A program made the position numbers and the translations under genes. A stretch of DNA of 64,000 nt from Heliopora coerulea (Eukaryota > Cnidaria > Anthozoa > Scleralcyonacea > Helioporidae), in NCBI GenBank assembly GCA_030142905.1, contig JASJOG010000457.1:1-64000 (forward strand). The letters are read 5' to 3'. Numbering within the stretch: position 1 is the stretch's first letter; each line of letters begins with the position of its first letter. Shown one piece after another: positions 56,428-64,000 of this stretch. Below the pieces are notes generated by a model that saw only the letters and a list, made by a program, of their open reading frames with translations, did no database searches and was not told the origin of the DNA.

Positions 56428-57500
56428 ATGAGGTCCAGGGGTAGGTTATTTTCAACGCTCCTTTCTGAATCATTTCTAGGTCATTGGATAGGTAGTTGAA
56501 CAGGCTGTTGTGAAAGACCGGGCATGCAAATTCCAAGATTGGTCTAATACATGTGCTGTAAAATACAATTAATTCCTTAGTCCCAATTTTGGCTCGTTTG
56601 AGTTGTGACAAAAAGCACAATCGCTTTCTTGCTTTCACGATGGTTTGATAAATGTGATCGTTTCATTTTAAATTACTAGAAACGGTTAATCCGAGGATTT
56701 TTGCACACAGAACCATCTCCAAAGGGGTATCGTTCACAATAACGGGATCGAAAGTAGCACTTGGTTCACCAAAGCCAATACGTAATTCTTTGCATTTCTT
56801 TTCATTCAATTGAAATTTTAATTCAGAGATTTGGGTTAATAGATCATTAACTGTGGTCTGGATTCTGCTTTCGCTGCATTTGCTGACTAATTCATCTACA
56901 GTTGTGTCATCTACGAACATCCACATGTCTCCACAAGAGACTGTTAGTTTATCGATCATTATTAAAATAGCCATGGGCCTAATTTTGTACCCTGTGGAAC
57001 TCCGGCGGAAACTTCAGCCCAATCCGAGTAACCCCCTTGGTTTAGCTTTACCCTTTGTTTTCTGCATGTGAGAAAATCTGTAATGCAGTTGACAACCCAA
57101 TGCGGTAAATTATAAGTTTGGAGTTTGGTAACCAATAAGCCATGATCTATCAGGTCAAAAACTTTTTTAAAGTCAAATAAGATGACTCTGACCGTAGCAC
57201 CAGTTCCATCGGCAGAACCATTCCAAGAGTGTAACATACTTAAAAGTGCAAACGTCGGGCTAGATTTTGGAATTGTGCCAAATTGATTAGGATCAATTCT
57301 TTGGAGTACAGTTGGTTTAATGTATTCTTCTACTATATAATCCTTTGCTATTTTGGAGATGATGGGTGTTAAGGATATTGGTCCTAGATGTTTATTTACC
57401 TCACGAACGGGTTTTTGTTTCGGAATTGGAACGATATCCGAGTGTTTCCATATCGAAGAGAGACGCGCTTCTTTATAGAATAGATACAATATGTCTGAGA
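56420..57500 (-). mobile_element. CR1/L2-like LINE reverse transcriptase, nearly complete
   Basis: Minus strand, 5' to 3': 'SSIWKHSDIVPIPKQKP' (57450), 'HLGPISLTPIISKIAKDYIV' (57390), 'VRVILFDFKKVFDLIDHGLL' (57190-57140), 'VSAGVPQGTKLGPWLF' (57015-56965), the catalytic 'MWMFVDDTTV' (56920) and 'NEKKCKELRIGF' (56790). The end part reads 'YSTCIRPILEFACPVFHNSL' and 'ALKITYPW' (56560-56440). Two frame changes (56965, 56660) occur. The C-terminus stops abruptly at the pogo frame. Confidence 0.85.
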
Positions 57501-57516
57501 TAGGTGAGGCTAAATG

Positions 57517-58740
57517 ACAAGTCCTCGGTCTTTGGTCAAAGGACTCTCCTGCCTAAAGTTACCCATTCAGGGATGCCCTCTGGATCTTCATTCCAGCTAT
57601 TTATTGTTCTTTCTAAAGTCTTCCAGGCTCCACTAAACTTCTTCCACTAGAAATTCTGGATTCCGTCAATACCAAGCGAGCTCCAATTCTTCCTCCTTTT
57701 TACTACTTTCCCAATGGTCTCCTCACTTATCTCGATATCCTGTACATCCCTGATCTTCTTTCTCAACTTCTCCTTGGTTTTCTCCATCCACGGTTGTTCA
57801 ATAGTAATCTTCTCCTCTTCCCACACGCCTCCCCAAACTTCCACGAATCTCTCCATTGCTGGGGGCTCACCATTAAATTCCTTTGTACTATTTACTCTCT
57901 TGTAGAAAGCCCCTTCATCTGTTACAAACATTGCGTCATTCTTTCTTCTTTCCCTCTTCTCCACTGCTTTCAGCGATATCACTTTCTTCACCCTCAGCTC
58001 ATCCAACCACTTCTCCGAGGCCTTCACAAGCTCCTGCATGCCTGCTGATTCTCCTTCTACATACTTCCTCAGTTCTTCTAAAATCCTCACTTCTTTCCTC
58101 GTTGCTTTTCTTTGTGTTCTTCTCCGATAGAGCTTATTATTTACTTATAATTCTCTGCCTTAGTGCCTTAATCTGGTTGCGTAACCTCTTCTCTCTTGTA
58201 TTTCCTTCTCTGTTCAATCTCTTTCCTATGCCCCAGGACTCTCATCTTGGTATTTAATAATCTTGCTATTGCCTTTCCCATGGCATAAACTGCATCTGTG
58301 ATCTCCTCCAACTTATTGCTACTTTTGAGGTATTTGCTAAGTATCTTATTTGCACACTTTTATCTGGAGGTAGTTTTTAAGTGTCGGAAGTCTGTTCCTT
58401 TCTTTCATGTTGGTCGCATTTGTTGGTGTTAGCTGTGCTAACTCCGCTGTGAAAACCTCTCTGAATGCTTGTTCTCCCTCTGTCTCTGCTGCTTCATCTG
58501 CTTCTGTTCCTCTATCGGTTTCCTGCTCCACTTCCTTTTCTGACACCTCTACCACTCTTACTGTCTCCTCCAATTCCCCATCCTCAACTCCTACCTCAGC
58601 TCCCTCCTCACGCTCCTCATTCCTTTTTCTCACCAAGACAAGGTTCGCAATCTGTTTCTCCTTCTTAAATCTAGTAGCATTATCTTTCAGCTTTTAATCT
58701 CTCTCCAAACTGCTGTCCCCATCTATCACCTACCCTGTTC
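57517..58740 (-). mobile_element. R2-like LINE, N-terminal part of ORF
   Basis: Minus strand: an acidic N-terminal region 'RNEEREEGAEVGVEDGELEE' (about 58630-58570), then 'MRILEELRKYVEGESAGMQE' (58090-58030), 'KNDAMFVTDEGAFYKRVN' (57950-57890) and 'KNWSSLGIDGIQNF' (57690-57647). The segment 57517-57647 matches 45680-45810 closely ('acaagtcctcggtct', 'ggatcttcatt'), so it is the same subfamily as 43412-45955. The catalytic RT and the rest are missing on the low-coordinate side. Confidence 0.75.
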
Positions 58741-58975
58741 ACGGTTAGTTCGTCTTGGGGTTTCAGCGGACTAAGTCATTCGGTCCAAAAATTTTTGCTT
58801 TCTATTGTAGGTTCTAAGGTGATAGCGTAGTTTGACAATATTCAAATTGAAAAATTTCAAGGAACTTTTCCTGTTTACTGTAGTTGGGGATTTAAAGAAG
58901 TAATTTTTGTTCAGAAATTGGAAAACATGTTTATCAAGACCAATTGAAAATATTCTCCTTTTTAATCTTATACAG

Positions 58976-59023
58976 AGGTTATGGAAGCATTTAAGAAAGA
59001 AACGAGTTCAACTAAAAGTTCAG
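58976..59023 (+). CDS. 48-nt phase-1 exon (unit III)
   Basis: The acceptor 'ctttttaatcttatacag' ends at 58975 and donor GTAAAC starts at 59024. Reading 'EVMEAFKKETSSTKSS' then G. It is 48 nt, phase 1/1. It is the closest relative of the damaged exon at 23274, and the introns after the two also match. A Roc-COR exon would be expected next. Confidence 0.65.
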
Positions 59024-60409
59024 GTAAACATGGTTTTTTTTATTACACATGTTACATTTTAACAAATTTTGGAAATGCCGTACGTATCCCCGTGAACTAA
59101 GGATTTTAGTGTAATTACACAGGTTATTATTGAAAATCCTGCATGGTGATTGGTCAGAAAATTATTTCATGAATCTCGATATTCACCTACAGGTGAATGT
59201 AACAGTAAAGGCTCTGAAGGAAGAAGGTAGCTACCTTTGTAAATGTTACCAAGGAGGTGTTAAAATTGAATACTCACCTGTGTAATTATACTAATTAACT
59301 TCGTCTCGGGGATTATTCAACAATATTCATTTTGCCTTTAGCGAATAATTGTTAAATGTCAGAAAATTGGCTTTCGTCACTGTCGGTAAATTTTTCAGAT
59401 GCATAGATAACTTTTGGAGGGAAAATTTCTGGACTAGTTATAAAGCTAATGAACGAGAGAAATTGGTATTTTTGCAGATTAAAACATTTCTCATATCAAA
59501 TTGTTGTAAAACAGTAATATTGCTTTGGACATTATGAATGTTGTACATTGATATTAGTCATGTTTTGCATAGAAGCCCTTAATCTTTGTTTGCTCCGAGG
59601 CCTGTGGTCGATCATGGCTGCCTTGTACAGTACACTACTCTGCTTTGATGTGTTACAAACTTGTGGTTTCCTATGCTATATGCATCTAAGTTAAAATTGT
59701 ACTGCCTCCGAGCACATGCTTTTTGAGAAGAGCTGTGTTCTAAAATAATTTCTTTTAATAATTGAATTTCAAAAACCAATTTCTTTCATAATTTCTTTTA
59801 GTAGTTCTTAGGCAAGGATCTAGAAGTTGGTTTATTTTAAAACAGATCCGAAAAATGTCATTCTTAACTTGTAATTCAAGTAAAAAAGAATAGACTAGAA
59901 GGTATATACGGTAATATTTCGAGTCTAGGCCTGGCCGTAACGCCACTATTGTTCAAAAAAGGAACTACGTGCAACGTGTAATAGAAAAATAACTATTAAA
60001 TATGATGTGAAGTAAAAAGAAGTAACTGTGTTTCACATGCTCACACGAGCAGTAACTGACAGTTTACCATTCCTTAAGATCTGATGTTTAGAAAAAAGTC
60101 TCTGACAAATCATTGGGAATGGGTCTTTTGCCACTAAGAATTCAAAACTTTTTAATTGTAGAATTTCCATATTTAGCCCTTTCCCACAAACTAACATATT
60201 ATCTCAACACGGAAACCCGGCACTAACAGCGATATCCTTTACTCTGATTTCATTTTGGTTATGTCTGAAAAACGCTCCAAAGACAGGTAGAAGATAATGT
60301 TCCTTCAAGTCAACATCATCCAGTTCCTAAAATTCCGAAGTATCTCTTTATGTGTACTATTCGTATTTTGACGTTTTGGTTTTCATTATTACTACGATTA
60401 CTATCAATA
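59024..60409. other. Probable intron; homologous to 23322-23620 in part
   Basis: 59030-59060 and about 59400-59560 resemble 23330-23360 and 23450-23600 ('ttattacacatgtta', 'ttatgaatgttgtacattga'). The intervening MITE at 59106-59294 is absent from the earlier copy. Nothing else recognised. Confidence 0.5.
59106..59294. mobile_element. Small palindromic MITE
   Basis: Ends 'tagtgtaattacacagg' and 'cctgtgtaattatacta' are inverted repeats about 190 bp apart. The homologous intron near 23360-23450 lacks it. Target duplication is unclear (TTA or TA). Confidence 0.6.
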
Positions 60410-61290
60410 ATATTATTATAATTATAGTTATTGTTATTGCTACTCTCATTGTTAATGTTATTGTCATTATTATTATTATTATTACAACTCGTACACCACC
60501 CAACCAAGGACAGTGGAAGGGGTCTCAGCCTGTTATGGGCTCCCAGCTTCCCACCAAGTAAGGCCGAAAAAGACATCGTACATTTCAGGGAACTTGTGGG
60601 GAAAAGAAATTCTACCATTAAAATAGATTTTAAACAAAACACACAGAGACAACCCTTACTCGCCGAACTTATCCAGTCAGGAAGGAATAAGGGATGTACA
60701 GCCTTCTAAAGTCCCTGAAAGTACTCCCCGATGCATATATTTAGTCTGACCTTAACAGTACACTCTTGCACTTCCAACCAGTTAAGGTCAGTTTAGGTGT
60801 GCCACTGCAAGGGTTAAGGCTGAATATTGTTTTATTTAGATTAGTGCTTATCTGTTTCAGCATTTAAGGCTGGTTTATTCTCAACCAACTAATGTCAGGG
60901 GTGTCAACCTACTGTACAGATTTTCTTCTAGTCCTTGGGCTAACAGGGCAGGTTTGCCAATACCTGAAGGTAGTGAAAGAATTAAGGCAAGCTGAGGTTT
61001 TCGGCTATCTGTCTACCCAGCTGACAAGGCAAGGGCGCCACTCCCTAGGTCATCTCATTAAAGCCTGCTCGTTTTATAGAAGTCACTGGCTCCGAATCAA
61101 TCTCCTGCCTACCTTCTTCTAGTTTTATGTCGGAGTTTCCTTTGAGATAAGTCGCTACCCGAGGCTAAAGAGTCTTATCTACCCTTGGCTAAAGTGTTGC
61201 TGGCACTTGCCAAGATTGCCACCCCGGACTCTGGTGAGCGGGAGCGTCGACATTCTTGTAGTAGGCTGAAGCTGCGCTTGTCCTACTTCA
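60410..61290 (-). mobile_element. 3' UTR of R2-like LINE subfamily with (AAT)n tail
   Basis: Matches 45956-46850 through most of its length ('ggtctcagcctgttatggg' near 60520, 'cagttaaggtcagtttaggt' near 60778). The microsatellite-rich tail covers about 60410-60485. No coding sequence. Confidence 0.65.
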
Positions 61291-61300
61291 GTGCCTATAT

Positions 61301-61317
61301 TATTGTTGTTATTATTA

Positions 61318-61348
<31 letters not shown>

Positions 61349-61350
61349 CA
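61301..61350. repeat. (ATT)n microsatellite
   Basis: (TTA)n with occasional TTG, between two LINE pieces. The following 61351-61575 is unrecognised. Confidence 0.95.
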
Positions 61351-61575
61351 TTATATTTCCGCAGCAATGTTCTTATGCCAGTTGTATCTAATTTTCCCTC
61401 GGAAGCTGGCTACAACTGGTAGCCTAAGGTTCCGGGTCTTTCAGCTTTCCAAGCTTCTTCTCAACTTCTTGTTGTTCCAAGCAATGCCGTGTTGGAGAAG
61501 TTCTGCTTTCATATGTATGTCCAGTATATCCAATTATTCAACTTCCTAACTAACCGCTCCCAAGGCACCTACTAC

Positions 61576-62560
61576 AATTGGTATTATTATTATTATGTTT
61601 CTATTAGCCAGTTCATATTCTGGCCATTATTCCTTCACACCAAATGTTGCTGGGAGGTAACCGAGGTACACGTGTTCTCATTGGTTCACACTAAGGCTGA
61701 CGCGCTTTGACTGCACGTTCACTACTCTGGCTGTACCACTCCTCCAAGCACTTTCCTAATTATTGTTTCCCCTCAAAGAGCACCGTCCGTTGCATTGTAC
61801 TGATTATCTTAATCACACTGTCCTCATCTCCAATAATCTTCCTCATTGCTCTGTTTACATCTTTGACACCACATCCCAGGCATCCAATTATTACCGGCAC
61901 TACTTCCACTCTGCACCTTCTTTTTTCTCTGGTTTCGAATGCCAGCTGCTGATACTTCTGTAACTTCGGTCTCGTCGCTTCCTCGATGTTCTCCTCTTGA
62001 CGGCATGACATATCTACTTACCAGATATTTCTCGCTTTCTCGTCCTCTAATGTCAAGTCTGGTCTACATGCAGAGCTGGTCTTTCTCATCCTATGCTCGA
62101 AGTCCCAAAACAACTTGAACCCGTTCCCCTTTAGGACGTGGCCTGTGTCCCATCTAACAGTGCACCATGCCGTATTGGCAGGGAGAAGTTCTCTCTCAAC
62201 GGCCCAGCTAACAGCCAGTACCATCAAGGCATTGTTGTGCCTACCGAGATACTCGGTTCCTGCCTGGATCTCACACTCTGCAAGCAGCTGTTGAACGGTT
62301 TCATCAAACGTCTTGCACAATCTACATTTTCCGTCCCCGCCTCCTATCCCACGCAACACTTTCCACTTCCGAGTGTCCACCATCTACTCCCACAAATTCA
62401 TGATTCCAGCCGTCTTCTGCAGGTGTGATGTTTGTGTTCAACCACACAAGGCTCTCGTTCTCCTGCCCTGCAAACACTTGACTCTGCATACCCTTCTCCT
62501 TATAATCTTTCTTCAACTTCTCTGTTTAGCCGTTCTGCATTCCTTTCTTAAACTCCGCCC
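61576..62560 (-). mobile_element. R2-like LINE, C-terminal zinc knuckle and endonuclease
   Basis: Minus strand: 'QSQVFAGQENESLVWL' (62490-62440), 'MVDTRKWKVLRGIGGGDGK' with knuckle 'CRLCKTFDETVQQLLAECE' (62330-62270) and 'RHNNALMVLAVSWAVERELL' (62235-62175). The endonuclease-like part follows: 'RPDLTLEDEKARNIW' (62060-62018), then after a break 'LQKYQQLAFETREKRRCRVE' and 'VVPVIIGCLG' (61965-61875). The tail abuts (ATT)n at 61580-61597. It is the best preserved C-terminus of this family here. The 5' part is missing. Confidence 0.8.
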
Positions 62561-62599
62561 ATATGTTTCAGCACTGCATATTCTAAAATATCAATCCTC

Positions 62600-63461
62600 T
62601 TGGACCCTGACAGCGTTGCATCTATTCTAAATAAGACATTACAGAAACTGTTTAGGTGGTGTCTGGAAAATTTATTGACTATTCATTCTGGAAAAACTGA
62701 ATACATGTTGCTGGGGTGTTCCCAGTTTATTGGACCGTTTCAGCAGATCAAGCTTGGGGAGTTCAATATTAAACAGGTTAACACAAAAACGTGTCTTTGT
62801 GTAAAAGTGGATTGTCGCCTCAAATGGGATATCCATGCCCTGATAGTGGTTGAATCGTTCAGTAGGAAATTAAACCTGCTTAAATCATTTCACTTTCTAC
62901 CTTTGCAAGCAAGATTGGACTTCTATTTTAAAGTTATTTTGCCATCTATAACTTATGGAATTCTTACATGGGGATCTGTGGGAAAGACAATATTTGATAA
63001 TTTGGAAAGGATCCACATCAGGGCAGCACGGATTATCTATCATTACGCTTGCGACCAGCCATCAAGTGAAGTCCAAAGACTAGCAAATTGGAGACCACTC
63101 AAATTATTTTATAATCTGAAATTGTTAAATTTAGTTTTTAAAAAGTATCACAATCAGTTACCATTGACGCTTCAGAATTTATTCGTGAAGAGAGAGGAAG
63201 TTTATAATTTTAGAAAAGAAAACTGCTTAAAACTTCCAAAGTTCAAGACAGATTATATGAAAATATCTGTAGGGTATCAAGGGACAATTTTATGGAACTC
63301 TTTGGAAAATAAAGTTAGACTTTTAGGCAGTTACACTGCTTTAAAAAATAATTTTATTCAGAATTTTTTTAAGGTAGTATAAGGTATATTTATTATTTTT
63401 AAATTAGTACATTCACGACCACTTCAGCTTTGCTGTAATTAATATCGTGATTAAATAAATG

Positions 63462-63496
<35 letters not shown>
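62600..63496 (+). mobile_element. CR1/L2-like LINE, 5'-truncated, with (ATT)n tail
   Basis: One open frame 62600-63382 covers the end of the RT and the C-terminal domain: 'CLENLLTIHSGKTEYMLLG' (62670-62715), 'YGILTWGSVGKTIFDNLERI' (62955-63015), 'IHIRAARIIYH', 'NYWRPLK'-like 'NWRPLKLFYNLKLLNLVFK' (63085-63145). The stop is at 63380-63382, then a 3' UTR and an (ATT)n tail at 63460-63496. This is 5' truncation by incomplete reverse transcription, typical of LINEs. The frame is unbroken, so the copy is young. Confidence 0.85.
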
Positions 63497-63497
<1 letters not shown>

Positions 63498-64000
63498 AGT
63501 GTGTCACTTTCCATTAATACTATTTTCTGGATGTTTCTCACCACCCATTTAGCTTCCTTCTCATGTTGTATCAGTTTATCAATTTGTTTTGTAATTTATT
63601 GATACCACCTCCAAGACACCCTTTTACCGTTCGTATTATCTCTACATAGAAACCCAAACAATTCTCTCTCATTCTCTCTCAAAAGCTAACTGTTGGTACT
63701 TGTTCAACTCTTCCTGATGCCTTTCTTCAATATTTTGTTCTTAAGAACAAGCCATGTTCACAAGCCAATTGCGCTTCCCTACCCTGTCCTCTTGTGTGAT
63801 GTCTGGCCGCCTAGCTTTATTATATTTCCTCATTTGTATTCAAAATCCCACATCAACTTAAACTTATTATTCTCCATTACCACCACTTCTATCCATTGCT
63901 GTTGGTGCCACTGTGTTCCTTCCTCTATGATCCCATGTTGCTTCCCGATTGTACGGCTAGAGCCATCAATGCGTTGTTGTGTCTCTTCACATATTCTGTC
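63497..64000 (-). mobile_element. R2-like LINE 3' part, continuing beyond the window
   Basis: Minus strand from 64000: 'TQQRIDGSSRTIGKQHGII' and 'MENNKFKLMWDFEYKYEEI' (63880-63820), then broken frames with 'ARHHTRGQGREAQLACEHG' (63800-63740). It corresponds to the region after the zinc knuckle in the copies at 43412 and 61576. It is degraded. Its tail shares the (ATT)n tract with the converging LINE at 62600. Confidence 0.6.

Noticed and set aside
57714..58697. Plus-strand frames rich in Ser, Leu, Phe or Pro
   Set aside because: Antisense to the acidic N-terminal region of the R2-like LINE.
60316..61391. Frames with poly-Asn or poly-Ile/Val/Leu runs
   Set aside because: Translations of (ATT)n microsatellites at LINE tails.

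Overview
This window looks like genomic DNA from an invertebrate animal, most likely an anthozoan cnidarian such as a coral or sea anemone. Coding sequence comes in short pieces bounded by AG acceptors and GT donors. Space between the pieces is packed with animal-type retroelements: Penelope-like, CR1/L2-like, R2-like, RTE-like, Gypsy-like and BEL/Pao. There are also hAT, pogo/Tigger and Harbinger-type DNA transposons, tRNA-derived SINEs and (ATT)n microsatellites. The cnidarian assignment is an inference from repeat content and from the Death plus Roc-COR gene style, not from a marker gene.

The host gene signal is all on the plus strand. It consists of a Death-domain exon (4677-4958), a broken Roc-COR unit (5125-7058), short phase-1 exons (12406-12452, 12844-12930, 23274-23321), an intact Roc-COR exon (25359-27595), more short phase-1 exons (33152-33199, 41043-41090), a second Death-domain exon (54594-54890) and a further short exon (58976-59023). 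Four of the short exons are exactly 48 nt and a fifth is 47 nt. They share phase 1 at both ends and a similar start (Glu or Asp, then a hydrophobic pair). I read this as a tandem cluster of Death/Roc-COR (ROCO family) signalling genes. Unit I is decayed, unit II is intact at its Roc-COR exon, and the front half of unit III is visible before the window ends. Homologous intron sequence downstream of 23321 and of 59023 supports duplication of whole genomic units.

Layout: 0-4 kb holds Penelope-like fragments and a decayed PIN-like multicopy gene. 4.6-7.1 kb is unit I. 7-23 kb is intron or intergenic DNA with LINE, SINE, MITE and Penelope pieces and a hAT element with 8-bp target duplications that carries a tandem array and a Harbinger-type MITE. 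25.3-27.6 kb is the intact Roc-COR exon. 28-43 kb holds a tRNA-like tandem array, Gypsy-like, RTE-like, Tigger, CR1 and BEL/Pao remnants with two short exons between them. 43-50 kb is a stack of R2-like LINEs around a pogo-type element. 51-53 kb is a long foldback structure containing a 12-bp minisatellite that grades into TTAGGG-like repeats. 54-59 kb holds unit III exons, an unbroken pogo transposase reading frame and LINEs. 60-64 kb is a LINE stack around (ATT)n tracts.

Most transposon reading frames carry stops and frameshifts. Two long frames stand out as unbroken: the 25.4-27.6 kb Roc-COR exon and the 55.2-56.4 kb pogo transposase. No prokaryotic operons, CRISPR arrays, rRNA genes or intact tRNA genes were seen.
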